DNA of 13,274 nucleotides from Erysipelotrichaceae bacterium (GCA_017512625.1 JAFWFB010000167.1:1-13274), one strand, 5' to 3'. Counted from the first letter of the stretch, positions 1 through 6,967 are shown. The notes: generated by a model from the sequence alone, not told the origin. Program-made: numbers and translations.

Positions 1-197
1 AGATGTTGGTATCACTAAAGAAGACTAAGTAATTACCGGATCATTTAAGAGAGACAATGGTTGCTGCGAATTGTTATGATCAGTAACGAAATCTACCTTC
101 CAGTGTTGATTAATCGTCAACGTAAAGCTGCGTTAAAGCTATTGAGCAGGAAATAAGGTGGTACCGCGTCAATTGACGCCCTTAGGTATCACTTTTT
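1..197 (+). promoter_or_regulatory. Serine T-box riboswitch leader of serS (5' truncated)
   Basis: This transcribed leader binds uncharged tRNA-Ser and permits read-through into serS when serine charging is low. Visible parts of stem I are the loop E element AGTA (28-31) and the arms TTAC (33-36) with GTAA (83-86) and GATCAT (39-44) with ATGATC (76-81). The AGAGAG segment and GGTTGCTGCGAA region near 48-70 lie apically. The opposite loop E side GAA (88-90) is followed by A and then TCT (92-94), a serine specifier codon followed by a purine. The T-box core AAGGTGGTACCGCG lies at 155-168; its TGGT would meet the tRNA acceptor end. The window begins inside stem I, so the promoter and stem base are not seen. 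The serine specifier fits the gene downstream. Confidence 0.93.
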
Positions 198-198
198 A
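158..198 (+). terminator. T-box regulated intrinsic terminator
   Basis: An outer stem pairs GTGGTACC (158-165) with GGTATCAC (185-192), including one G-U pair. Nested inside is GCGTC (166-170) with GACGC (175-179) around an AATT loop, with CCTTA bulged on the 3' side. TTTTT follows at 193-197. The 5' arm contains the T-box core, so tRNA-stabilised antiterminator and terminator are mutually exclusive, as expected for this class. Confidence 0.85.
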
Positions 199-215
199 TT
201 TGTTCAGGAGGAAAT

Positions 216-1499
216 ATGATAGACATTAAATTAATTAGAGAAAATCCGGAAATGGTCAAGGAAAATATCCGTAAGAAATTCCAGGATGAAAAGCTCCCTC
301 TAGTAGATGAAGTCAAGGCACTCGATGAAGAGTACCGTGAACTGAGAGTAAAAGCTGATACTTTAAGATCCCAGAGAAATAACGGATCAAAAGAGATCGG
401 CAATCTCATGAAGCAGGGTAAGAGAGAAGAAGCCGAAGCTTTAAAGAAGAGACTTGGTGAGATCGGTGAAGAGATCAGCAAGCTGGAAGAAGATGAAGTC
501 GTTCTGGAAGATAAGATCAACAAGATCATGATGACCATCCCTAACATTATCGATCCTTCAGTTCCGATCGGAAAAGATGACTCGATGAATGTGGAAGTTG
601 AAAGATTCGGCGAGATCAAAGAAAAGAATTTTGACATTCCTTATCATACCGAAATCATGGAATCATTTAATGGAATCGATATCGATAGTGCCAGAAAGAC
701 CAGCGGCACCGGATTCTACTATCTGACCGGCGATATCGCCAGACTGCACAGCGCTGTTCTGTCATATGCCAGAGACTTCATGATCAACAAAGGATTTATC
801 TATTGCATTCCTCCATTCATGATCAGAGGCGATGTTGTTAATGGAGTCATGTCTTTCTCAGAAATGGAAAACATGATGTACAAGATCGAAGGAGAAGATC
901 TCTACCTGATTGGCACATCTGAACACTCAATGATCGGACGCTTTATCGATACCATTATTCCTGAATCCGAACTGCCATACCGTTTAACCAGTTACAGCCC
1001 ATGCTTTAGAAAAGAAGTTGGTGCTCACGGAATCGAGGAAAGAGGCGTTTACCGTATCCACCAGTTTGAAAAGCAGGAAATGATCGTCATCTGTAAGCCG
1101 GAAGAAAGTATGTCTTTCTATGAGAAGATGTGGAGATACAGCGTTGAGCTCTTCCTCTCAATGAACATTCCGGTAAGACAGCTAGAATGCTGCAGCGGCG
1201 ATCTCGCTGATTTGAAGGTCAAATCTTGCGATATCGAGGCCTGGTCTCCTAGACAGCAGAAATATTTTGAGGTCTGCTCTTGCTCTAACTTAGGCGATGC
1301 GCAAGCCAGACGTCTTAAGATCCGTATTCAGGGAGAGGATGGCAGAAAATACTTTGCTCATACTCTGAATAATACTGTCGTTGCTCCACCACGTATGCTC
1401 ATAGCATTCCTGGAAAACAACCTGAACGAGGATGGATCGGTCGATATTCCTGAAGTCTTACAGCCATATATGGGTGGAAAGACTAAATTAGAGAAATAA
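216..1499 (+). CDS. serS: Seryl-tRNA synthetase, divergent clade
   Basis: Cytoplasmic class II synthetase that charges tRNA-Ser with serine. The first ~105 residues are charged and heptad-like, matching the N-terminal coiled-coil tRNA-binding arm. The catalytic core follows: motif 1 around GFIYCIPPF (193-201), motif 2 from CFRKEVGAHG (263-272) to HQFEKQE (282-288), and motif 3 NNTVVAPPRMLIAFLEN (385-401), with the conserved Arg at 393. Length 427 is normal. Several stretches differ from the common bacterial form. FRKE-GAHG, DIEAW (339-343) and the non-GR motif 3 recall archaeal-type or 'SerS2' enzymes, from memory of those families. AGGAGG at 206-211 sets the ATG start. Expression is controlled by the T-box directly upstream. 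No intrinsic terminator is seen after the gene; a parS site starts one base past the stop codon. Confidence 0.95.
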   Translation: MIDIKLIRENPEMVKENIRKKFQDEKLPLVDEVKALDEEYRELRVKADTLRSQRNNGSKEIGNLMKQGKREEAEALKKRLGEIGEEISKLEEDEVVLEDKINKIMMTIPNIIDPSVPIGKDDSMNVEVERFGEIKEKNFDIPYHTEIMESFNGIDIDSARKTSGTGFYYLTGDIARLHSAVLSYARDFMINKGFIYCIPPFMIRGDVVNGVMSFSEMENMMYKIEGEDLYLIGTSEHSMIGRFIDTIIPESELPYRLTSYSPCFRKEVGAHGIEERGVYRIHQFEKQEMIVICKPEESMSFYEKMWRYSVELFLSMNIPVRQLECCSGDLADLKVKSCDIEAWSPRQQKYFEVCSCSNLGDAQARRLKIRIQGEDGRKYFAHTLNNTVVAPPRMLIAFLENNLNEDGSVDIPEVLQPYMGGKTKLEK

Positions 1500-1500
1500 T

Positions 1501-1516
1501 TGTTTCACGTGAAACC
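1501..1516. other. parS site 1 (ParB/Spo0J binding), 15/16 match
   Basis: TGTTTCACGTGAAACC matches the Firmicute parS consensus TGTTNCACGTGAAACA except at the last base. ParB (Spo0J) loads on such sites and recruits SMC for chromosome segregation; parS sites cluster near the replication origin. It sits immediately after the serS stop codon and shares the intergenic region with a second, perfect copy. Confidence 0.9.
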
Positions 1517-1536
1517 TTAAGATAGCTATTTATATG

Positions 1537-1552
1537 TGTTTCACGTGAAACA
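1537..1552. other. parS site 2 (ParB/Spo0J binding), perfect palindrome
   Basis: TGTTTCACGTGAAACA is a perfect 16-bp palindrome and a full match to the parS consensus. Its centre lies 36 bp from the centre of the first site. The surrounding serS to recR gene order is origin-proximal in Bacillus, which agrees with a centromere function. The sites lie upstream of the SRP RNA promoter and do not overlap it. Confidence 0.94.
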
Positions 1553-1591
1553 TAAATAGAACTAACTCAGGTTTCCTAATTAAAACTATTT

Positions 1592-1600
1592 TGTTATAAT
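1592..1600 (+). promoter_or_regulatory. Extended -10 promoter of the SRP RNA gene
   Basis: TGTTATAAT combines a TGN extension (1592-1594) with a consensus TATAAT (1595-1600). Seven bases downstream is the predicted 5' end of the SRP RNA helix (about 1607-1608). The -35 region at the right distance (GTTTCC/TTTCCT around 1571-1577) is poor, as is tolerated by extended -10 promoters. Confidence 0.75.
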
Positions 1601-1607
1601 AGATAAC

Positions 1608-1680
1608 GGTACAACAATCATGCTCTAATTTGGTCAGGTCAGGAATGAAGCAGCCATACGAACCTCTGATTGTGTGTACC
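1608..1680 (+). ncRNA. ffs: Small (4.5S-like) signal recognition particle RNA
   Basis: RNA core of the signal recognition particle, which with Ffh targets nascent membrane and secreted proteins. The apical domain shows the invariant GGTCAGGTC (1632-1640), a GGAA tetraloop (1642-1645) closed by A-U, and GAAGCAGCC (1647-1655). The ends form a long helix: GGTACAACAATCA (1608-1620) pairs with TGATTGTGTGTACC (1667-1680) with one bulged base. At about 73 nt it is the short bacterial form and lacks the Alu domain found in Bacillus. The T-rich TTTTATTTT right after the helix (1681-1689) may make the RNA its own terminator. The ends are predicted from pairing only. Confidence 0.93.
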
Positions 1681-1696
1681 TTTTATTTTACAGACT

Positions 1697-2179
1697 ATGA
1701 AAAGATATACGCTTGCCTATATAAAAAACGAAGATAAAGTACTGATGATCCATCGGGTAAAGAAAAAAGATGATGTCAATGAAGGAAAATGGATCGGTAT
1801 CGGTGGGAAGATAGAAGAAAACGAAACGATCTATGACTCCCTGATCCGCGAGACAAAGGAAGAAACCAATCTTACGATCGGTGACTATACTTTCCTGGGC
1901 ATCATCAAGTTTTACTATTATAAAAACGACATATCCGATGAGGAACTTATCTATGCCTACAATCTGTTTGGTTGTCAAGGTGAATTCAGACCCAATGAAG
2001 AAGGGATCTTTGAATGGATCAATAACAACAAGGTAAAATATCTGGAACTATGGGACGGAGACCGGTACTTTATAGGAGAAATGTTAGAAAATAAGTATTT
2101 CGGAACTTATGAATTCTATTACCAGGATGATATCCTGACCAAGGCGGTAAAAAATGAAGAGATCATATACCAAAGATGA
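1697..2179 (+). CDS. MutT-family Nudix hydrolase, probable 8-oxo-dGTP diphosphatase
   Basis: Cytoplasmic Nudix hydrolase of 160 residues. The Nudix box is complete at residues 37-59: G37, E43, R51-E52 and E55-E56, the Mg-binding signature, with Asn in place of the usual Gly at 58. The stretch NEGKWIGIGGKIE (28-40) resembles MTH1/MutT-like 8-oxo-dGTPases, so a role in cleaning oxidised nucleotides is likely, but substrate cannot be read from sequence. I use the ATG at 1697. An upstream in-frame TTG at 1670 lies inside the SRP RNA helix and would add nine residues of non-family sequence. There is no Shine-Dalgarno before the ATG, only TTTTACAGACT, so the mode of initiation is unclear. The 3' end overlaps tadA by 26 bases. 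Confidence 0.85.
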   Translation: MKRYTLAYIKNEDKVLMIHRVKKKDDVNEGKWIGIGGKIEENETIYDSLIRETKEETNLTIGDYTFLGIIKFYYYKNDISDEELIYAYNLFGCQGEFRPNEEGIFEWINNNKVKYLELWDGDRYFIGEMLENKYFGTYEFYYQDDILTKAVKNEEIIYQR

Positions 2180-2624
2180 ATATATGAAAAAAGCCCTGGA
2201 TCAGGCAAAGCGGGCATATAAGGCTGAAGAGATACCGGTAGGAGCGATCATTGTTAAAAATGATGAAATAATCGCTAGAGGATACAATCACAAAGAGTCC
2301 AAAAAGAACGCCTTGAGACACGCAGAGATCGAAGCGATCGAAAAGGCCCTGAAGAAAACCGGATCCAAATATCTGGATGATTGCGAGATGTATGTAACCC
2401 TTGAACCATGTATCATGTGCGCCGGAGCCATCATCAATACCAGGATCAAAAAGCTGTATATCGGAACCCTTGATCAAAAGGGTGGGTTTATCAGATCCAA
2501 TATCGATATCAGCAAGCAGCCGGGTATTCACCACAAATTAGCCGTTGAAAAAGGGATCTTACAGGAAGAATGTGAGAGGCTGCTAAAAGAGTTCTTTATG
2601 AAATTGCGCAACAGAGAAAAATAG
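2154..2624 (+). CDS. tadA: tRNA-specific adenosine deaminase
   Basis: Converts A34 to inosine in the wobble position of tRNA-Arg(ACG), letting one tRNA read CGU, CGC and CGA. The 156-residue protein has the cytidine-deaminase-fold zinc site: H56-A57-E58 with the catalytic Glu, and P85-C86-x-x-C89. The N-terminus (DEYMKKALDQAKRA, 8-21) aligns in character with other TadA proteins, which supports the ATG at 2154 over the internal ATG at 2184. AAGGCGG at 2141-2147 is a near-consensus ribosome binding site inside the preceding gene, so translation is likely coupled. In B. subtilis tadA (yaaJ) also lies just upstream of dnaX. Confidence 0.94.
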   Translation: MKRSYTKDEYMKKALDQAKRAYKAEEIPVGAIIVKNDEIIARGYNHKESKKNALRHAEIEAIEKALKKTGSKYLDDCEMYVTLEPCIMCAGAIINTRIKKLYIGTLDQKGGFIRSNIDISKQPGIHHKLAVEKGILQEECERLLKEFFMKLRNREK

Positions 2625-2636
2625 TATAATTATAAA
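2625..2636 (+). promoter_or_regulatory. Tandem -10-like boxes immediately before dnaX
   Basis: TATAAT (2625-2630) is followed directly by TATAAA (2631-2636), starting one base after the tadA stop codon. A weak -35-like TTGCGC lies at 2604-2609, 15 bp from the first box. If used, transcription would begin about 0-5 bases before the dnaX ATG at 2642. AT-rich sequence can imitate a -10 box, so this is a candidate only. Confidence 0.4.
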
Positions 2637-2641
2637 TAGTT

Positions 2642-4267
2642 ATGGCATACCAAGCATTATATAGAAAATACAGACCGAAAGACTTTAAGGAAGTTGTTGG
2701 ACAGGATGAGATCATCCACAACCTTTTAAATGCGATCAAGCAGGACAAGATCGTTCATGCTTATCTTTTTGCGGGTCCAAGAGGAACCGGAAAGACATCG
2801 GTTGCTAAGCTGTTTGCTAAGGCACTTAATTGCGAAGGTGAAGAAAAACCTTGTCAGGAATGCGCAAACTGCCAGGCGGCTAACGAAGGTACTCATCCGG
2901 ATATCATCGAGATCGATGCTGCCAGCTACAACAAAGTTGAAAACATCCGCAAGCTGATCGAAGAAGCACAGTATATGCCGGTCCTTGGCAAATATAAGAT
3001 CTATATCCTGGATGAAGTGCATATGCTAAGCAACAGCGCCTTCAATGCCTTCCTCAAGACGTTGGAAGAACCGCCTGCTCATGTCATCTTCATTTTAGCG
3101 ACCACCGATCCGCTTAAGGTCTTGCCTACTGTCTTAAGCAGATGTCAAAGATATAATTTCAAACGAATCGAGAACAAATATATCAAGCAGGTCCTAAAGG
3201 ACGTAATCGCCAAGGAAGGATTCAGCTGTGAAGAAGAGGTATTAGATATCATCACTGAAATGAGTGACGGTGCCTTAAGGGATGCATTAAGCATTCTGGA
3301 CAAGTGTCTCAATTACAGCGAAGGAACCCTCAATACGGAAAGCATCTATGAGATGTTTGGTGTCCTGTCCAAAGAGGATAAACTGAAGATAATCGATCAG
3401 ATAGTAAATAAAGAAACGAAAGAACTTCTCGGTGATATCAGGGAAGATTTGGATAAAGGCGTTGATGTAAACCGTTTATGCGAAGACCTGATCAAGATCT
3501 ATAAGGATTGTTCGGTTTATAAGATCACCTCCGATCCGGAACTTTTAAAAGTCATCAATGCTGATGAAGCCAACGACATCATCAGTAAGTATGGCCTTGC
3601 CCGGATCATGGATTCGATCGACACTCTGCTTAAATGTTTGGATAATCTTAAGACCAGTAGCAATAACCGGGAATACTTCGAACTGTCGCTTTTAAAGATG
3701 ATCGACATGGAAAACGATCAGACAAGAGTCGTAGTAAGTAAGCCGGTTGTTAATGAAGTCAAGGCTGAACCTATCAAAGAAAACCCAGTCGTAAAAGAAG
3801 CGGTATTTACTCCTAAAGAACAGATCCACTACGATGATGAATTCATCTTTGGCTGTCTTAAGACCGCAGTCCGGAATGAAGCAGCGATCGCTGACCAGCT
3901 GATAAATGTTGATAGCAAAGCCTACTCGCTTGACATCAATAAGCGCAAATACGTCAAGATGCTAGAAAACGCCCAGATACTGGCGAGCAACAAGGATATC
4001 ATCTTCCTGATAAGCAACCGCTATGATGATATCAACGAAAAGGAAAACAACAAGGAATTGTATAAATTCCTTAAGGAAGACCTGAATACTGATAAAGTGA
4101 TCTATGCACTGGATCCTCAGGAAGCCGTGCGGATCAAACGGGCTTATATCGATATTCAGGATAAGAAAAGTATTAAAGATGTAACCGTCAATAAATATCA
4201 GGAGCAGGAGACTTCTCTGGAAGATCGCCTGATGGATATGTTTGGCGATGTGGAGATCAGAGAATGA
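2642..4267 (+). CDS. dnaX: DNA polymerase III subunits gamma/tau (clamp loader ATPase)
   Basis: ATPase of the clamp loader that places the beta sliding clamp on primed DNA and tethers polymerase at the fork. The N-terminus MAYQALYRKYRPKDF is typical. Walker A is GPRGTGKT (45-52). The zinc-binding module has Cys 64, 71, 74 and 77. Walker B is ILDEVH (122-127). The SRC sensor/arginine-finger motif is at 166-168. After about residue 360 the sequence is variable, as in tau tails. At 541 residues it is close to Bacillus DnaX (about 560). I see no AAAAAAG slippery heptamer, so an E. coli-type frameshifted gamma is not indicated. No Shine-Dalgarno precedes the ATG. The stop codon overlaps the ebfC start (ATGA), so the two are coupled. 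Confidence 0.96.
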   Translation: MAYQALYRKYRPKDFKEVVGQDEIIHNLLNAIKQDKIVHAYLFAGPRGTGKTSVAKLFAKALNCEGEEKPCQECANCQAANEGTHPDIIEIDAASYNKVENIRKLIEEAQYMPVLGKYKIYILDEVHMLSNSAFNAFLKTLEEPPAHVIFILATTDPLKVLPTVLSRCQRYNFKRIENKYIKQVLKDVIAKEGFSCEEEVLDIITEMSDGALRDALSILDKCLNYSEGTLNTESIYEMFGVLSKEDKLKIIDQIVNKETKELLGDIREDLDKGVDVNRLCEDLIKIYKDCSVYKITSDPELLKVINADEANDIISKYGLARIMDSIDTLLKCLDNLKTSSNNREYFELSLLKMIDMENDQTRVVVSKPVVNEVKAEPIKENPVVKEAVFTPKEQIHYDDEFIFGCLKTAVRNEAAIADQLINVDSKAYSLDINKRKYVKMLENAQILASNKDIIFLISNRYDDINEKENNKELYKFLKEDLNTDKVIYALDPQEAVRIKRAYIDIQDKKSIKDVTVNKYQEQETSLEDRLMDMFGDVEIRE

Positions 4268-4575
4268 AAGATTTGCAAAGTTTGTTAGCCAGCGCTAACA
4301 AGATGAAAGAAGACCTGGAAAAAGCCCAAGAAGAAATGGATAATACCATCTACCAGGGAAAGGCTCCCGGAGATCTGGTCACAACCGAGGTCAAGGGAAA
4401 CTACGAGGTAGAAAAAATAGAGATTGCTGAAGAATTATTAAGCGTCGAGAATAAAGAGATATTGCAGGACTATCTGGTGATCGCCTTGAATCAGGCTTTA
4501 AAAGCCATCAAGACAGATGCCCAGAAGCAGATGGGCGATATCGGTAAGGGATTGAATATCCCGGGACTGTTTTAA
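4264..4575 (+). CDS. ebfC: YbaB/EbfC-family nucleoid-associated protein
   Basis: Small DNA-binding protein of 103 residues, forming dimers in this family and usually encoded between dnaX and recR (yaaK in Bacillus). The N-terminal helix (residues 1-25, MKDLQSLLASANKMKEDLEKAQ) is charged and coiled-coil-like. The central beta segment carries GDLVTTEVKGNYEVEKIEI (36-54), typical of the family. The C-terminal helix ends in GLNIPGLF, like the conserved G-(L/M)-x-(L/I)-PG-(L/F) tail. It starts on the dnaX stop (ATGA overlap) with GGAG at 4252-4255, and its TAA overlaps the recR ATG by one base. Its precise cellular role is not settled even in model species. Confidence 0.94.
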   Translation: MKDLQSLLASANKMKEDLEKAQEEMDNTIYQGKAPGDLVTTEVKGNYEVEKIEIAEELLSVENKEILQDYLVIALNQALKAIKTDAQKQMGDIGKGLNIPGLF

Positions 4576-5171
4576 TGTATCCGAAATTATTTGAAAAACT
4601 GATCGAAGATTTCATGAAACTGCCTGGAGTCGGCCAAAAGACCGCGACCAGGTATGCTTTTGAGATGCTGGAAAACAGCGATGAATTCCTCAAGGAATTT
4701 TCTGAAGATCTAAGAGATCTGAAGAGCAAGGTAAAACGCTGTGAAGTGTGCGGATTCCTGAGTGAAGATGATCGATGCGATATCTGTAAGGATGAAGACC
4801 GCGACCGTTCAACGATCATGGTCGTTACCAATGTTCAGGATGTCGTTGCAGTCGAAAAGACCAAATCTTATAACGGTCTGTATCATGTTTTGGGTGGAAA
4901 TGTTAATACCGCCAAAGGCATTCTTCCAAGTGATCTGAACATCGATTCCTTATTAAGAAGGATCGATGACGGAGTAAAAGAAGTCATCATCGCCATCTCA
5001 CCAACGATGGACGGCGAGATCACAGCCCTCTATCTGAGCAAGCTGTTAAAAGATTATGAGATCAAGGTAACCCGTCTGGCTTCAGGCCTTCCGATGGGAG
5101 CCAATCTGGATTATACGGATGATATAACCATTACCAAAGCTTTGACCAACAGAGTAGATATAGGAGGATAA
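4575..5171 (+). CDS. recR: Recombination mediator RecR
   Basis: Works with RecO (and RecF) to load RecA on SSB-coated gaps; forms ring-shaped tetramers that clamp DNA. The 198-residue length is exactly typical. The helix-hairpin-helix contains LPGVGQKTATRYAF (16-29). Four cysteines form the zinc finger (56, 59, 68, 71). The Toprim domain runs from about 79 to 172 with acidic residues at E94 and D146-E148. The C-terminal strand RLASGLPMGANLDYTD (167-182) replaces the common RIAHG/RIARG form with SG. The ATG overlaps the ebfC stop as TAATG and lacks a strong ribosome binding site, which points to translational coupling. Confidence 0.96.
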   Translation: MYPKLFEKLIEDFMKLPGVGQKTATRYAFEMLENSDEFLKEFSEDLRDLKSKVKRCEVCGFLSEDDRCDICKDEDRDRSTIMVVTNVQDVVAVEKTKSYNGLYHVLGGNVNTAKGILPSDLNIDSLLRRIDDGVKEVIIAISPTMDGEITALYLSKLLKDYEIKVTRLASGLPMGANLDYTDDITITKALTNRVDIGG

Positions 5172-5173
5172 CC

Positions 5174-6838
5174 ATGAAAAAAGATATTGAAATCGCTCAG
5201 GAAAATATCATGGAGCCCATCAGGGATGTCGCTCAGAAACTTAACATCAAAGAAGATTACCTGGAATACTATGGAAAATATAAAGCCAAGATCAGTCCGG
5301 AGATCAATAAAGAACTGGCTGAAAAGAAAGATGGCAAGCTGATCCTAGTGACTTCCATCAATCCGACCAAAGCCGGTGAAGGAAAATCAACTACTACCGT
5401 TGCCCTGGTCGATGGGTTAAGTGCGATCGGCAAGAAAGTCTGTGGCGCCTTAAGGGAACCTTCCTTAGGACCGGTCTTCGGTCTTAAGGGCGGAGCAGCC
5501 GGAGGCGGTTATGCCCAGGTCGTACCAATGGATGATATCAATCTGCACTTTACCGGCGACATGCACGCCATCACTACCTGCAACAACCTGATCGCAGCGG
5601 TATTGGATAATCATATCTATCAGGGAAATGAGCTGAATATCGATCCAAACAATGTCGTCTTTAAAAGATGCCTGGATCTTAATGACCGTACATTAAGAGA
5701 TATCACGATCGGTCAGAAGAAGAGGATCAACGGTGTTGAAAGACCTGATCATTTCTTAATTACGGTTGCCAGTGAAGTAATGGCCATCCTTTGTCTTTCC
5801 AACGATCTTAAAGATTTCGAAAACAAGATAAAGGAAATAACAGTCGCCAATACCTATGACGGAAAAGAGGTAAAGGTCAAGGATCTCAAGGTTGAAGGCG
5901 CCCTTTCCATCATCATGAAGGATGCCATCAAACCAAATATCGTTCAGACCCTGGAACATACTCCGGTACTGATTCATGGCGGTCCATTCGCAAACATCGC
6001 TCATGGATGCAACAGTGTCATCGCTACCAAGATGGCTTTAAAGCTAGCTGACTATGTAGTTACCGAAGCCGGCTTCGGTGCCGATCTTGGTGCGGAGAAA
6101 TTCCTGAATATCAAGTGCCGCAAGGCCGGACTTACACCTTCGACCATCGTTGTGGTAGTTACCTGCAGGGCATTGAAGCTGCATGCGGGAATCGAATATG
6201 AAGAGCTGTCCGTCCCAAATCCTGAGGCTGTAAGGGAAGGACTGAAGAATGTCCGTCAACATATCAAGGCCCTTAGAAACTATGAGGTACCTCTGGTCAT
6301 AACTTTGAACAAGTTTGCTGACGATACCGTCGAAGAGATGGACGTCGTTAAAGAATATGCACAAAGCGAAGGCATCCCTTATTCACTTTGTGAAGGATTT
6401 GCTTTAGGTTCCAAAGGATCGGTCGATCTCGCCAGGACCGTCGTGGAATCATGCGAAAAACCGACCAACTATCATCCGCTTTATGATGAAACACTGCCGA
6501 TCAAGGAAAAGATAAAGATAATCGCTACCAAACAATACGGTGCGGCTGATGTCGAATACAGCGAACTGGCTGAAGAAAAGATCGAGACCCTGACCAAGGC
6601 CGGCTATGACAAGATACCGGTCTGTATCGCCAAGACTCCGCTTTCTCTGACTGACAGTGAAAAGTCCAAAGAATGCGAAGGATTCACCATTCACGTCAAG
6701 GATCTGGATGTATCGGCCGGAGCAGGCTTTGTAGTCGTCTATACCGGAAACATCAATACCATGCCTGGACTGCCTAAAGTACCGGCTGCTCTGAACATGG
6801 GCATCGATGATAATGGCAAGATCTACGGCTTATTCTGA
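5174..6838 (+). CDS. fhs: Formate-tetrahydrofolate ligase
   Basis: ATP-dependent cytoplasmic enzyme that makes 10-formyl-THF from formate, feeding purine synthesis, formyl-Met-tRNA and other one-carbon reactions. The 554 residues match the usual ~556. The N-terminal P-loop is TKAGEGKSTTT (65-75). Downstream are the strongly conserved blocks REPSLGPVFGLKGGAAGGG (93 onward) and FTGDMHAITT. GFGADLGAEKF sits mid-protein and YTGNINTMPGLP is near the end. AGGAGG lies in the last codons of recR and the start is two bases after the recR stop, so fhs appears to be the last gene of the dnaX operon. A strong intrinsic terminator follows. Presence of Fhs does not by itself indicate acetogenesis. Confidence 0.97.
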   Translation: MKKDIEIAQENIMEPIRDVAQKLNIKEDYLEYYGKYKAKISPEINKELAEKKDGKLILVTSINPTKAGEGKSTTTVALVDGLSAIGKKVCGALREPSLGPVFGLKGGAAGGGYAQVVPMDDINLHFTGDMHAITTCNNLIAAVLDNHIYQGNELNIDPNNVVFKRCLDLNDRTLRDITIGQKKRINGVERPDHFLITVASEVMAILCLSNDLKDFENKIKEITVANTYDGKEVKVKDLKVEGALSIIMKDAIKPNIVQTLEHTPVLIHGGPFANIAHGCNSVIATKMALKLADYVVTEAGFGADLGAEKFLNIKCRKAGLTPSTIVVVVTCRALKLHAGIEYEELSVPNPEAVREGLKNVRQHIKALRNYEVPLVITLNKFADDTVEEMDVVKEYAQSEGIPYSLCEGFALGSKGSVDLARTVVESCEKPTNYHPLYDETLPIKEKIKIIATKQYGAADVEYSELAEEKIETLTKAGYDKIPVCIAKTPLSLTDSEKSKECEGFTIHVKDLDVSAGAGFVVVYTGNINTMPGLPKVPAALNMGIDDNGKIYGLF

Positions 6839-6870
6839 AATATGAAATAATTATCATAAATGGTCAAAAT

Positions 6871-6893
6871 AGGCGACACTGTCGCCTTTTTTA
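6871..6893 (+). terminator. Intrinsic terminator after fhs
   Basis: AGGCGAC (6871-6877) pairs perfectly with GTCGCCT (6881-6887) around a three-base ACT loop, and is followed by a run of T. It closes the nudix/tadA/dnaX/ebfC/recR/fhs transcription unit. A run of A just before the stem is limited, so it works mainly on the plus strand. Confidence 0.93.
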
Positions 6894-6934
6894 ATATTTT
6901 TTTTGCTGATTTAAAGGAAAACCTAGTAAATATA

Positions 6935-6967
6935 TTGACTTTAGTTTTTTTTATAATATCCTATATC
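6935..6967 (+). promoter_or_regulatory. Probable promoter region of rpoE (spacing uncertain)
   Basis: TTGACT (6935-6940) is a good -35, but the perfect TATAAT (6952-6957) is only 11 bp away, too close for sigma-A. At 16 bp lies the weaker TATCCT (6957-6962); TATATC (6962-6967) is at 21 bp. The promoter is probably here because the region follows a strong terminator and precedes rpoE, but the exact elements cannot be fixed. A start here implies a leader of about 90-100 bases. Confidence 0.5.

Noticed and set aside
1501..1552. The two palindromes as serS terminators or a small CRISPR-like repeat
   Set aside because: No T tract follows either palindrome, and the sequence is the exact parS consensus, which explains it better.
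1670..1696. TTG start at 1670 giving the Nudix protein nine extra residues
   Set aside because: It lies inside the 3' strand of the SRP RNA helix, has no ribosome binding site, and the added residues do not look like the family. The ATG at 1697 begins with KRYTLAYIKN, typical of Nudix proteins.
2184..2624. Shorter tadA start at the ATG 2184
   Set aside because: The ATG at 2154 has AAGGCGG six bases upstream and encodes an N-terminal helix usual for TadA.
2642..4267. Programmed frameshift in dnaX producing gamma
   Set aside because: I found no AAAAAAG-type slippery heptamer in the gene; the single 541-codon frame is intact.
5174..6838. fhs as evidence of acetogenic (Wood-Ljungdahl) metabolism
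   Set aside because: Fhs is widespread in non-acetogens for formate assimilation, and no other pathway gene is in the window.
6935..6957. TTGACT plus TATAAT as one sigma-A promoter
   Set aside because: The spacer is only 11 bp, well below the 16-18 bp required; other -10 choices were recorded as uncertain instead.
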